Shown here in pieces: positions 5,148 to 12,440 of a DNA stretch of 14,954 bases (within the stretch, counting starts at the first letter, position 1; each line of letters starts with the position of its first letter). Source of the stretch: JAYZVT01 sp050248375 (GTDB taxonomy: Bacteria; Pseudomonadota; Alphaproteobacteria; Rhizobiales; Methyloligellaceae); NCBI GenBank assembly GCA_050248375.1, contig JBFWSL010000055.1:1-14954 (forward strand), read 5' to 3'. The position numbers and the translations under genes were made by a program. Under the pieces are notes generated by a model that worked only from the letters and a program-made list of their open reading frames with translations, searched no databases and was not told where the DNA came from.

Positions 5148-5612
5148 TCAGGCCGCGTGCGACGTGGCTTCCTCGGTGAGGATCGAGTAGAGCGCGCTTT
5201 CGTCCTTGGACGAGCGCAGCTTCTCCATCGACGAGGTCTCGCGCAGCAGGCGCGAGATGCGCGCCAGCGCCTTCAGATGGTCGGCGCCCGCGTTCTCCGG
5301 CGCCAGCAGCACGAAGACGAGATCCACCGGCTGGCCGTCCACGGCCTCGAAGTCGATGGGCTCCGCCAGCCGCGCGAAGATCGCGGTGATCTTCTTCAGG
5401 CTCGCCAGTTTGCCGTGCGGGATGGCGACGCCCTGGCCGATGCCGGTCGAGCCGAGGCGCTCGCGCTGGAGCAGGGTGTCGAAAATCTCCCGCTCCGGCA
5501 GGCCGGTCAGGTCCGCCGCCGTTTCCGCGAGGGCCTGCAGCGCCTGCTTCTTGCTCTTCGCCCGCAATTCGGCAACCACCGCGTCGGGACTGATGAGATC
5601 GCCTAGGTCCAT
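5148..5612 (-). CDS. ptsN: PTS IIA-like nitrogen regulatory protein PtsN (EIIA-Ntr)
   Basis: Phosphate acceptor of the nitrogen phosphotransferase system (PtsP-NPr-PtsN), a regulator of potassium handling, carbon/nitrogen balance and, in Alphaproteobacteria, the stringent response. The 154-residue protein is one EIIA domain: the start MDLGDLISPDAVVAEL, LLQRERLGSTGIGQGVAIPHGKL with the phosphorylatable His66, then VDLVFVLLAPEN and HLKALARISRLLR. The frame extends to 5747, but those 45 residues overlap hpf coding sequence and are Arg/Pro-rich, so the ATG at 5612 is chosen. It is the last gene of the lptC-lptA-lptB-rpoN-hpf-ptsN cluster, 58 nt after hpf, and is followed by a strong terminator. 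Linkage to rpoN is the classical arrangement. Confidence 0.96.
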   Translation of the reverse strand: MDLGDLISPDAVVAELRAKSKKQALQALAETAADLTGLPEREIFDTLLQRERLGSTGIGQGVAIPHGKLASLKKITAIFARLAEPIDFEAVDGQPVDLVFVLLAPENAGADHLKALARISRLLRETSSMEKLRSSKDESALYSILTEEATSHAA

Positions 5613-5642
5613 GTCTTGTGCTCTGGCCTCTCGTGTTGCGCA

Positions 5643-5662
5643 TGCCGGAGATGGCTCCGGCA
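5643..5662 (-). promoter_or_regulatory. Intercistronic hairpin between hpf and ptsN
   Basis: TGCCGGAG (5643-5650) pairs perfectly with CTCCGGCA (5655-5662) around ATGG, in the 58-nt gap. No T-tract follows on the minus strand. It could be an mRNA processing or stability element, or attenuate ptsN. Confidence 0.4.
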
Positions 5663-5670
5663 CCCTGCGA

Positions 5671-6252
5671 CTAAAGCTGGGAATTCGACGCCGACCCCTC
5701 GGGGTCGATCCAGCCAACATTTCCGTCCGCGCGCCGGTACACAACATTCAAGCGGCCGTCATTGCGGAACAGAATGAAGGGTTGATCCGACAGGTCAAGC
5801 TGCATCACGGCTTCGCTGACCGACGCTTCGGATATCGTGGTGCTCGTCTCCGCGATGACAACGGGACTGTCCCCGGCGGGTTCCTCGTCCTCGGTCTCCG
5901 CCTGGATCACATAATAGGGAGCCGTAAGCGCGGCGGAGTCGGCTTCGCGGTTACGGCTGTGATGCGCCTTCAGCCGGCGCTTGTACCGGCGCAGGCGCTT
6001 GTCGATGCGCTCCAGCGCCATGTCGGCGCTGGCATAGGGATCCGCGGCCTCGCCGTGGGATTCCAGGCTCAGATGCGACCACAGTTGCAGGCTGCAGTCG
6101 GTGCGGAAACCCGACTTCGCCTTCTCCATGCGGATATGCACCGGCACGCTGCGGCCAACATACTTGTCCACAAGTTGCTCGATGCGTTCGCTCATGTAAC
6201 CGCGAAGGGCCTGGCCAACGTCCAGATTCTTGCCGGTAATCTGCAAGTTCAT
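5671..6252 (-). CDS. hpf: Long-form ribosome hibernation promoting factor (HPF/RaiA)
   Basis: Binds the 30S subunit in the mRNA/tRNA channel and dimerises ribosomes into inactive 100S particles in stationary phase. At 193 residues it is the long type: an N-terminal S30AE domain from MNLQITGKNLDVGQALRGYM to RRYKRRLKAHH (1-98), an acidic linker (about 115-140), and a C-terminal dimerisation domain with MQLDLSDQPFILFRND and LNVVYRRADGNVGWIDP. The 5' leader carries a TTGACA promoter, structured repeats and a palindrome, listed separately. Its place between rpoN and ptsN is conserved across proteobacteria. No defects are seen. Confidence 0.95.
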   Translation of the reverse strand: MNLQITGKNLDVGQALRGYMSERIEQLVDKYVGRSVPVHIRMEKAKSGFRTDCSLQLWSHLSLESHGEAADPYASADMALERIDKRLRRYKRRLKAHHSRNREADSAALTAPYYVIQAETEDEEPAGDSPVVIAETSTTISEASVSEAVMQLDLSDQPFILFRNDGRLNVVYRRADGNVGWIDPEGSASNSQL

Positions 6253-6394
6253 TTGTGGTTTCCGATCCTGACAGGCTCCGGCCTTGGCGGCACATCAATC
6301 GGCACCGCCGGACATCTGTTCGCTACGTCCGGACTGCTCTGTTCGCCTGCCTTCGAATGATCCGCCAGCGGCGGCCCCCGAATGTGGGGCCGGA

Positions 6395-6423
6395 CCCTAG
6401 ACCAGCTTTCAGACCCCTGTCAA
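6395..6423 (-). promoter_or_regulatory. Candidate promoter of hpf-ptsN
   Basis: On the minus strand TTGACA (6423-6418), an exact 17-nt spacer, then CTAGGG (6400-6395). The predicted start is near 6388, giving a leader of about 135 nt with a 6-bp GC hairpin right after the start (6373-6378 with 6386-6391). The -35 is perfect; the -10 is partial. Confidence 0.55.
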
Positions 6424-6452
6424 ACCCTTGACGGCGATTCCGTGACGGCCGC

Positions 6453-6465
6453 GCACAATTTGTGC
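6453..6465. promoter_or_regulatory. Operator-like palindrome upstream of the hpf promoter
   Basis: GCACAA-T-TTGTGC is a perfect 6+1+6 inverted repeat about 30 nt upstream of the hpf -35. Next to it, 6484-6517 is strikingly AT-rich for this genome. The position suits an activator or nucleoid-protein site; I do not recognise the regulator. Confidence 0.4.
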
Positions 6466-6534
6466 ACATCTCGCCTGTCTCATGATTAAATTAATATATT
6501 CAATGAGTTATACAGTGGCATCTGCGGCCTGTTC

Positions 6535-8037
6535 TCAGGCCGGCGCCCTAAGTGGCAGGCGCTTTTCGCGGCGGCGCTGGACCGAGGAGGGAATGCGCAT
6601 GGCCTCCCGGTACTTGGCCACCGTGCGGCGCGCGATGTCGATCCCGTCGCTCCGCAGCAGATCCACGATCATGTCGTCCGACAGGATCTTGCCGGGCGAC
6701 TCGTTGTCCACGAGCTGGCGGATGCGGTGCCGCACGGCCTCCGAGGAATGCGCCTCGCCCGCATCGGCGGAAGCGATCGCGGAGGTGAAGAAATACTTCA
6801 GCTCGAAGATGCCGCGCGCCGTCGCCATGTATTTGTTGGAGGTGACACGGCTAACCGTCGATTCGTGCATGGAGATCGCCTCCGCCACGGTCTTCAGGTT
6901 GAGCGGCCGCAGGTGGCGGACGCCGTGGGTCAGGAAGCCGTCCTGCTGGCGGACGATCTCCTGCGCCACCTTGAGGATCGTGCGCGCCCTCTGGTCGAGA
7001 CTCTTGACCAGCCAGTTCGCGGTTTGCAGGCAGTCGTTGAGATAGGCCTTGTCCCTGGTGGAGCAGGGTCCCTTGGCCACGGTCGCGTAGTAGCTCTGGT
7101 TGACCAGCACCCGCGGCAGCGTATCGCTGTTCAGCTCCACCAGCCAGCTTCCGTCCGGCCGCTGCCGCACGAACACGTCCGGCACCACCGGCTGCACCGC
7201 GCCGCCGCCGTGAACCAGGCCCGGCTTGGGGTTGAGCGCCTTGATCTCCTCGATCATGTCCATGAGGTCTTCGTCGCTGACCCCGCACGCCTTCTTCAGG
7301 CCCGCGATGTCGCGCGCCGCCAGCAATCCCAGATTTGCCAGCAGCGCCGCCATGGCGGGATCGTAGCGGTTGCGGTCCTGCAATTGCAGCTTCAGGCACT
7401 CCGCCAGGTCGCGCGCGAACACGCCGGCCGGCTCGAAGCCCTGCAGCACCGTCAGCGTCTCCTCCACCAGTTCCGCCGGCGCGCCCAGCCGTTCCGCCAG
7501 CGCGCCGATGTCGCCGCGCAGGTAGCCGTCCTCCTCCACCATGTCGATGAGGTGCTGCGCGATCATCCGCTGCGCCGGCTCCAGTTGCGTGAACTGCATC
7601 TGCTCGGCCAGGTGCTCCTTCAGTCCCAGTTGCTCGGCGACGAAGGCCTCCAGGTTGACGTCCTCCCCGGCCGCGCGCTGGCCCGGGGACACCGAGGTCC
7701 AGCCGCTGTCCGGGCCGGGCCCCGTTGCGGTGTCCGAATCCGGGAACACGTTGTCCACGTCGGTGTCGTAGGCGGTCGAGGTCTCCGCGTCCTTGGGCGC
7801 CGCGTCCAGGTCGAGCCATTCCTCGTCCGGCGCGTCGGGCGTCTCGGCGGGAGACGGCTCCGCGGGCCCGGCCTCCGTCTCGGCATGCTCGAGCAGCGGG
7901 TTGCGCTCGATTTCCGCCTCGACGAAGGTGCTCAGTTCCAGGTTGGAGAGCTGCAGCAGCTTGATCGCCTGCTGCAGTTGCGGCGTCATCACCAGAGACT
8001 GCGATTGTCTCAGTTCCAGTCTTGATGAGATTGCCAT
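6535..8037 (-). CDS. rpoN: RNA polymerase sigma-54 factor
   Basis: The alternative sigma factor for -24/-12 promoters, needing AAA+ activators such as NtrC or NifA. The 500-residue protein begins with the Gln/Leu-rich region I (MAISSRLELRQSQSLVMTPQ, LQQAIKLLQLSNLEL, 1-50) that holds the closed complex. An acidic region II follows (about 50-115, e.g. PDAPDEEWLDLDAAPKD), then the core-binding domain (about 120-310) and the DNA-binding domain with its helix-turn-helix (HESTVSRVTSNKY). The RpoN box ARRTVAKYRE is intact at 469-478. It starts 26 nt after lptB, so it probably shares the lpt transcript. I saw no convincing -24/-12 site nearby that would suggest autoregulation. Confidence 0.97.
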   Translation of the reverse strand: MAISSRLELRQSQSLVMTPQLQQAIKLLQLSNLELSTFVEAEIERNPLLEHAETEAGPAEPSPAETPDAPDEEWLDLDAAPKDAETSTAYDTDVDNVFPDSDTATGPGPDSGWTSVSPGQRAAGEDVNLEAFVAEQLGLKEHLAEQMQFTQLEPAQRMIAQHLIDMVEEDGYLRGDIGALAERLGAPAELVEETLTVLQGFEPAGVFARDLAECLKLQLQDRNRYDPAMAALLANLGLLAARDIAGLKKACGVSDEDLMDMIEEIKALNPKPGLVHGGGAVQPVVPDVFVRQRPDGSWLVELNSDTLPRVLVNQSYYATVAKGPCSTRDKAYLNDCLQTANWLVKSLDQRARTILKVAQEIVRQQDGFLTHGVRHLRPLNLKTVAEAISMHESTVSRVTSNKYMATARGIFELKYFFTSAIASADAGEAHSSEAVRHRIRQLVDNESPGKILSDDMIVDLLRSDGIDIARRTVAKYREAMRIPSSVQRRREKRLPLRAPA

Positions 8038-8063
8038 GATGCCCGCCCCGGCCGCTTTTGGCG

Positions 8064-8894
8064 TCAGAGGCTGAACTGATCGCCCAGATAGACGCGCCGC
8101 ACGTCCTCGTTGGCGATGATTTCTTGTGGGCTGCCCTCGGTGAGGACGGTTCCGTCGTAGATGATGTAGGCGCGGTCGATCAGCTCCAGCGTCTCGCGCA
8201 CGTTGTGATCGGTGATCAGCACGCCGATGCCGCGCTCGGTCAGGTGCCGCACCAGCGCCCGGATGTCGCCGATGGCGATCGGGTCGATGCCCGCGAAGGG
8301 TTCGTCCAGCAGCATGTAGCGCGGGTTGCTGGCCAGCGCGCGCGCGATTTCCACCCGCCGCCGCTCGCCGCCCGAAAGCGCGATCGAGGGCGACTTGCGC
8401 AGCCGCGTGATGTTGAACTCGTCCAGCAGGCTGTCCAACCTGTAATCCCGCTTCTTCCTGTCCGGCTCGACCAGCTCGAGCACGGCGCGGATGTTCTGCT
8501 CCACCGTCAGGCCGCGGAAGATCGAGGCTTCCTGCGGCAGGTAGCCGATCCCCAGCCTGGCCCGGCGATACATCGGCAGGCCGGTCACGTCCTGCCCGTC
8601 GATCTCGATGCGGCCCTCGTCGGCGGGGATCAGTCCCGTGATCATGTAGAACACGGTGGTCTTGCCCGCGCCGTTCGGGCCCAGCAGGCCGACGGCCTCC
8701 CCGCGCACCAGGTTCAGGCTGACGCCTCGTACCACGGGACGCTTCTTGAAACTCTTTACGACGGAATGGATTTCGAGACGCCCCGTCAGGGCCGCCTCGG
8801 GGGCGGGGGAGAAGCTCTCCGGCGACGGATGCTCCTGCACGCGCTGCCGCGCCGCGCTCGCGCGCCGTCCAGGAAATGACACCAGCTTACCCAC
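8064..8894 (-). CDS. lptB: LPS export ABC transporter ATP-binding protein LptB
   Basis: Cytoplasmic ATPase that, with LptF/LptG, extracts LPS from the inner membrane and pushes it along the LptC-LptA bridge. Motifs are in order: Walker A GPNGAGKT (72-79), Q-loop Gln121, signature LSGGE (173-177), Walker B LLDEP (195-199) and H-loop TDHN (228-231). At 276 residues it is longer than the roughly 240-residue E. coli protein because of about 38 extra N-terminal residues rich in Ser/Pro/Arg before GRLEIHSVVKSF. The chosen start is a GTG at 8894 with GAGGG just upstream; no ATG lies between it and the domain. Extended LptB proteins are known in Alphaproteobacteria. The gap to lptA is 74 nt and to rpoN 26 nt. 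Confidence 0.95.
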   Translation of the reverse strand: MGKLVSFPGRRASAARQRVQEHPSPESFSPAPEAALTGRLEIHSVVKSFKKRPVVRGVSLNLVRGEAVGLLGPNGAGKTTVFYMITGLIPADEGRIEIDGQDVTGLPMYRRARLGIGYLPQEASIFRGLTVEQNIRAVLELVEPDRKKRDYRLDSLLDEFNITRLRKSPSIALSGGERRRVEIARALASNPRYMLLDEPFAGIDPIAIGDIRALVRHLTERGIGVLITDHNVRETLELIDRAYIIYDGTVLTEGSPQEIIANEDVRRVYLGDQFSL

Positions 8895-8968
8895 GATGCC
8901 CTCGATGCCAGTTGACGTCCCGCAGGGTTAACATTCCGTGAAACCGCCCCGCCGGTCCCGGCTCCATC

Positions 8969-9631
8969 CTATTGCCCGGCAGGCTTGTTTTGCACCTGCC
9001 ATTGTCCGGCGCCCCCCGCAGCCCCCTCCTTGGCCACCCCCTCCTTGTCGGAGGACTGGGGCTGGAACAGGCCCTTGACCCGGGCCGGCTTGCCGTCGGC
9101 GGTCTGGTTCTCCAGCTTGCTCTGGCCGGTCTTCAGGTCGATGATCAGCTTGTCGCCGCTGATGATATTGCCACCTTGCGACAGTACGACATTGCCGCCC
9201 AGCGTCACCACCTGGCTCACCACGTCGAAATCCGCCCAGTCGCTGGTCGCCGTCTGGTCGTTGGCGCTGTCGATGACCACCTTGCCTTCCGCCCGGATGC
9301 GGGTGATCTGGCTGCCGCCGCCGCCCAGCCCGCCGCCCGCCGGCGCTTTCGCGCCGCCGGTGGAGGCGTCTTCGGGCCCCGAGGTGTAGCTGACCTTCAG
9401 CTCCTTGGAGCGCATGGTCATGGTGCCCTGAACCGCCTTCACGTTGCCGCGGAAGATGGCGATTTTCTTGTTGTCCTGCACTTCCAGCGTATCGGACTCG
9501 ATGTCGATGGGCTGGTTGTTGTTGCCCGACGAGAAGCCGCCGAAGCTGCTGCCGAGCGACTGCGCGCCCGCCGGCCCCGCCAGGGCCAGCGCGACCGCCG
9601 CCGCGAGCAGGAACTGCTTCGGGAATGTCAT
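8969..9631 (-). CDS. lptA: LPS transport periplasmic protein LptA
   Basis: Periplasmic beta-jellyroll protein that bridges LptC and LptD and shields lipid A in transit. The 220-residue protein has a signal peptide with hydrophobic core LLAAAVALALAGPAGA and likely cleavage after AGA (about residue 23). The OstA fold follows: PIDIESDTLEVQDNKKIAIFRGNV (41-64), KELKVSY, then IRAEGKVVI, TLGGNVVLSQGGNIISGDKLIIDLKTGQ (143-170). A Gly/Ala-rich loop at about 91-107 interrupts the strands, and the C-terminus (190-220) is low-complexity. The ATG overlaps the lptC TGA by 4 nt (ATGA), so the pair is probably translationally coupled. A longer open frame running to 10996 is antisense or out-of-frame sequence, not a fusion. 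Confidence 0.93.
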   Translation of the reverse strand: MTFPKQFLLAAAVALALAGPAGAQSLGSSFGGFSSGNNNQPIDIESDTLEVQDNKKIAIFRGNVKAVQGTMTMRSKELKVSYTSGPEDASTGGAKAPAGGGLGGGGSQITRIRAEGKVVIDSANDQTATSDWADFDVVSQVVTLGGNVVLSQGGNIISGDKLIIDLKTGQSKLENQTADGKPARVKGLFQPQSSDKEGVAKEGAAGGAGQWQVQNKPAGQ

Positions 9632-10359
9632 CGTGCGGGAGCCTCCGGCTTGGTCGATTGCCCGGCTGCATTCCCGGCCGGGTCCTCTGTTGGCCGCTTG
9701 TATATATGCACGCGCACCCTGTCGCGGAAAATCACCCACTTTTCCTGCGACCCGAGTTCCATGCGGTCCGAGCGGATGGTGCCGTTGAGGAATTCGACGT
9801 CGACCGGGTCGTTGGTGGTGATGATCTGCGTGCGCATGTCGATCGCCGCCGTGTGCAGATGCGCCTTCATGCCGTTGCTGGAGGCGATGTTGATGCCGCC
9901 CATCAGTTCCAGTTGCTCCAGCTTGGTGTGGAACACGCCCTTCGGCGCCGACATGCGCGACCAGCCGCGCTTGGATTCCGTCAGGTCCGCCTTCACGTTG
10001 GTCAGGCGGATGGTGTTGGGGTCGCCCACGTCCTGCTCGGCGTAATCCGCCGTCACCACATACTGCCCCTGCTTCTGGTTGGCGCCTTCCAGCTTCGGAT
10101 TGACCATGCGCAGCGTGTCCTGGCGGATCTCCACCCGTTCCACGCTCGCCTGCATGTCGCCGATGGAGATCGTCAGACGCGAGGAGACCAGATACAGGCT
10201 CAGCGCCGCCACCGCGCAGGCCGGCAGGGCGATGCGCAGTATCCTCACATGGCGGCTGTGCCGCCGCGCCTTGTCGAAGGCGCGCAGGATGGCGGCCTGC
10301 GTGGCCGAATCTGGCCGCATTCCGGCGTCCGCGAAGGGATGATCCGCCTCGTATGTCAT
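9628..10359 (-). CDS. lptC: LPS export ABC transporter periplasmic protein LptC
   Basis: Single-pass inner-membrane protein that takes LPS from LptB2FG and hands it to LptA. Of 243 residues, 1-37 form a charged cytoplasmic N-tail, about 40-60 (ILRIALPACAVAALSLYLVSS) are the membrane anchor, and 75-225 form the periplasmic LptC jellyroll, with LRMVNPKLEG, DYAEQDV, LTNVKADL and a final VEFLNGTIRSDRMEL strand pair. The tail is Pro/Ala-rich. It is longer than E. coli LptC (about 190), which is usual in this class. It heads the lptC-lptA-lptB-rpoN cluster and is separated from the upstream RNase D gene by a terminator, so it needs its own promoter. TAGTAT at 10373-10368 is a possible -10 without a clear -35. 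Confidence 0.92.
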   Translation of the reverse strand: MTYEADHPFADAGMRPDSATQAAILRAFDKARRHSRHVRILRIALPACAVAALSLYLVSSRLTISIGDMQASVERVEIRQDTLRMVNPKLEGANQKQGQYVVTADYAEQDVGDPNTIRLTNVKADLTESKRGWSRMSAPKGVFHTKLEQLELMGGINIASSNGMKAHLHTAAIDMRTQIITTNDPVDVEFLNGTIRSDRMELGSQEKWVIFRDRVRVHIYKRPTEDPAGNAAGQSTKPEAPAR

Positions 10360-10444
10360 ATCCGACCGATACTAGCCTGATTTGCGCTCCCGGTGCCATG
10401 GCGGCAGGCTCGGGCGGGGCGAAGTCTCTATGGGAAATATGCTC

Positions 10445-10465
10445 AAAAAGCGGCTTCGGGGCCGC
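10445..10465 (-). terminator. Intrinsic terminator of the RNase D gene
   Basis: On the minus strand GCGGC (10465-10461), loop CCCGAA, GCCGC (10454-10450) and then TTTTT (10449-10445): a short GC stem with an immediate five-T tract, 23 nt past the stop. It separates rnd from lptC. Confidence 0.75.
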
Positions 10466-10488
10466 CCGGCCCGGGCTCCTTCGGCAGG

Positions 10489-11115
10489 CTAATGCGCGAA
10501 GATGTCGTCCTCGGCCCAGCCCGCCAGGTCCAGCCGGGCGCGGGCCGGCAGGAACTTGAAGCAGGCTTGCGCCAGCGCCGTGCGCCCCTCCCGCTCCAGC
10601 ATGGCGTCCAGTTTTTCCTGCAACTTGTGCAGATGGAGCACGTCGCTGGCTGCGTAGTTGAGCTGTTCCGGGGTCAGCTTCGCCGCCCCCCAGTCCGAGG
10701 ACTGTTGCTGCTTTGACAGTTCCACCCCCAGCAGATCGCGGCACAGGTCCTTGAGCCCGTGCCGGTCGGTGAAGGTGCGGGTCAGCTTCGAGGCGATCTT
10801 GGTGCAGTAGACGGGCTCCGGCATCACGCCCAGATGCTGCATCAGCGCGGCCAGGTCGAAGCGGGCGAAATGGAACAGCTTCAGCACCTTGCCCTCGGTC
10901 AGAAGCATTTTCAGCCGTGGCGCCGCATAGCTGTCGCCGGCGGGAAACTGCACCAGATGCGCGGTCCCGTCGCCCGAGGACAGTTGCACCAGGCACAGCC
11001 GGTCGCGCAGCGGGTTGAGCCCGAGGGTCTCGGTGTCGATCGCGACCGACGTCCCGAATGTCACGTTTTCCGGAAGATCGCCCTTGTGGAGGTGAACCTT
11101 GGCTTGGGCCGTCAT
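10489..11115 (-). CDS. rnd: RNase D-like 3'-5' exonuclease (single-domain)
   Basis: A DEDDy-family exoribonuclease; RNase D trims tRNA 3' ends and other stable RNAs. All catalytic residues are present: Asp27 and Glu29 in DTETLGLNP, Asp87 in HFARFDLAAL, and Tyr154 with Asp158 in YAASDVLHL. The protein has only 208 residues and stops soon after the exonuclease fold, so the HRDC domains of E. coli RNase D (about 375 residues) are missing, as in many alphaproteobacterial homologues. The frame is open to 11226, but that extension reads into tRNA-Leu; MTAQAKVHLHKGDL at 11115 is the natural start, with only a weak ribosome binding site. It follows tRNA-Leu by 61 nt with no evident promoter between, so co-transcription is likely. 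An intrinsic terminator follows. Confidence 0.93.
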   Translation of the reverse strand: MTAQAKVHLHKGDLPENVTFGTSVAIDTETLGLNPLRDRLCLVQLSSGDGTAHLVQFPAGDSYAAPRLKMLLTEGKVLKLFHFARFDLAALMQHLGVMPEPVYCTKIASKLTRTFTDRHGLKDLCRDLLGVELSKQQQSSDWGAAKLTPEQLNYAASDVLHLHKLQEKLDAMLEREGRTALAQACFKFLPARARLDLAGWAEDDIFAH

Positions 11116-11149
11116 GGCTTTCTCAGGGTTCTCCCCGCAAATGGCTGCG

Positions 11150-11176
11150 CCACGCGAAGCCCGCGAGGGCGAAGCG

Positions 11177-11179
<3 letters not shown>
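11150..11179 (-). repeat. CCA-anchored 30-nt trailer hairpin, copy 2 (tRNA-Leu)
   Basis: Read on the minus strand, CCACGC (11179-11174, starting with the tRNA CCA) pairs with GCGTGG (11155-11150). A 3x3 TTC/TTC internal loop follows, then GCCC with GGGC around TCGC. The architecture and length match the element at tRNA-Ala (3656-3685): 24 of 30 positions are identical, and the changes at positions 5/26 and 12/19 each swap a whole base pair. Confidence 0.8.
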
Positions 11180-11263
<84 letters not shown>

Positions 11264-11274
11264 AAGTCGCCACT

Positions 11275-11303
11275 CACTTAAAATCGACGCCCTGTGTTGT
11301 CAA
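11275..11303 (-). promoter_or_regulatory. Promoter of tRNA-Leu (and probably rnd)
   Basis: On the minus strand a perfect TTGACA (11303-11298), a 17-nt spacer, then TAAGTG (11280-11275) in an AT-rich patch. Predicted start is near 11268, about 5 nt before the mature tRNA 5' end, as usual for tRNA promoters. Confidence 0.6.
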
Positions 11304-11395
11304 TCGCTCAGGCAAGCGCCTTCACAGGTCCCGCCGCACCGTGTAAGTCTCCGCAAGAGGCTTGGGGTGGGCTTCCGGCCAGCGCGAGGACGGGA

Positions 11396-12391
11396 ATGCG
11401 GCTCGACAATACGAAGCTTGTGACGATTTTCGGTGGCTCCGGCTTCCTCGGCCGCCATGTGGTGCAGGCCATCGCCCGCACCGGCGCGCGCATGCGCATC
11501 GCGGTCAGGCGGCCCGACCTGGCCCAGCATCTCCAGCCGCTCGGCGGCGTCGGCCAGATCCATGCCGTTCAGGCCAACCTGCGCTATCCCGACTCGGTCA
11601 GGCACGCCGTTGAAGGCGCCGACGTGGTCATCAACCTGGTCGGCATCCTGTTCGAGAGCGGCAAGCAGAATTTCAACGACGTGCAGGCCAGGGGCGCCGA
11701 GGCGGTGGCGAAGGCGGCGAAGGCCGCCGGCGCGCGGGCGCTGGTGCACGTCTCGGCCATCGGCGCCGACCCGGACTCCGCGGCCGAGTACGCCCGCTCC
11801 AAGGCCGCCGGCGAGAAGGCGGTGCTCAAGGCCTTCCCCGGCGCCGTGATCCTGCGGCCTTCCATCGTCTTCGGTCCCGAGGACGATTTCTTCAACCGCT
11901 TCGCCGCGCTGGCGCGCATGTCGCCGGCGCTGCCGCTGATCGGCGGCGGCAGGACCCGTTTCCAGCCGGTCTATGTCGGCGACGTCGCTCGCGCCGTCAC
12001 CGCCGTAATCGAGGGCAGGGCGAAGCCCGGCGCCGTCTACGAACTGGGCGGGCCCGAGGTGGCCAGCTTCGCCGACCTCATGCGCACCATGCTGCGCCAT
12101 GTCACCCGGCGCCGGCTGCTGGTGCCCATGCCCTTCTGGATCGCCCGCCTCAAGGCCCGCTTCCTGCAGCTCCTGCCGTCGCCAATGCTCACGGTCGACC
12201 AGGTGCGCCTGCTGGAGACGGACAACGTCGTCAGTCCGCTGGCCCAGTCGCAGAAACGGACGTTCGAGGGGCTCGGCATCGAGCCGCAGCCCATGGACGC
12301 CATCCTGCCGTCCTATCTCTACCGCTTCCGCCCGCGCGGCGAGTTCAGCGATGCTGTGAAGGTGGAGCAGCCCCGGGGCTCGCGCCCTTAG
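11396..12391 (+). CDS. Complex I NDUFA9 subunit family protein (atypical SDR)
   Basis: A 331-residue extended/atypical short-chain dehydrogenase fold. The Rossmann motif FGGSGFLGRHVV (12-23) binds NAD(P)H, DVVINLVGILFE and VHVSAIGAD are the usual core strands, and Tyr132/Lys136 (YARSK) keep the SDR pair. ILRPSIVFGPEDDFFNRFA is characteristic of the NDUFA9/YfcH-like group. Mitochondrial NDUFA9 is a complex I accessory subunit; bacterial members are usually annotated this way but may act in quinone or lipid metabolism. No nuo gene is present here. The open frame begins at 11294, but the ATG at 11396 has GAGGA 5 nt upstream and gives the proper N-terminus. It diverges from tRNA-Leu and converges on uppP. 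Confidence 0.88.
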   Translation: MRLDNTKLVTIFGGSGFLGRHVVQAIARTGARMRIAVRRPDLAQHLQPLGGVGQIHAVQANLRYPDSVRHAVEGADVVINLVGILFESGKQNFNDVQARGAEAVAKAAKAAGARALVHVSAIGADPDSAAEYARSKAAGEKAVLKAFPGAVILRPSIVFGPEDDFFNRFAALARMSPALPLIGGGRTRFQPVYVGDVARAVTAVIEGRAKPGAVYELGGPEVASFADLMRTMLRHVTRRRLLVPMPFWIARLKARFLQLLPSPMLTVDQVRLLETDNVVSPLAQSQKRTFEGLGIEPQPMDAILPSYLYRFRPRGEFSDAVKVEQPRGSRP

Positions 12392-12440
12392 GGCGGGATC
12401 CTAGCGCATCATCCGGCCGGGTGGACTCGCTTGGCCGGTA

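Noticed and set aside
6535..6600. Sigma-54 (-24/-12) promoter near rpoN or hpf
   Set aside because: No TGGCAC-N5-TTGC-like match was found in the intergenic regions around rpoN, hpf or lptC.
9632..10996. Apparent upstream extension of lptA giving a 675-codon frame
   Set aside because: The extra part is out of frame with lptC and rnd, which are clear genes, and has no family similarity. The lptA start with signal peptide at 9631 is well supported.
11264..11395. N-terminal extension of the NDUFA9-like protein from 11294
   Set aside because: The additional 34 residues overlap the tRNA-Leu promoter and lack similarity. ATG 11396 has a good ribosome binding site and begins right before the Rossmann motif.
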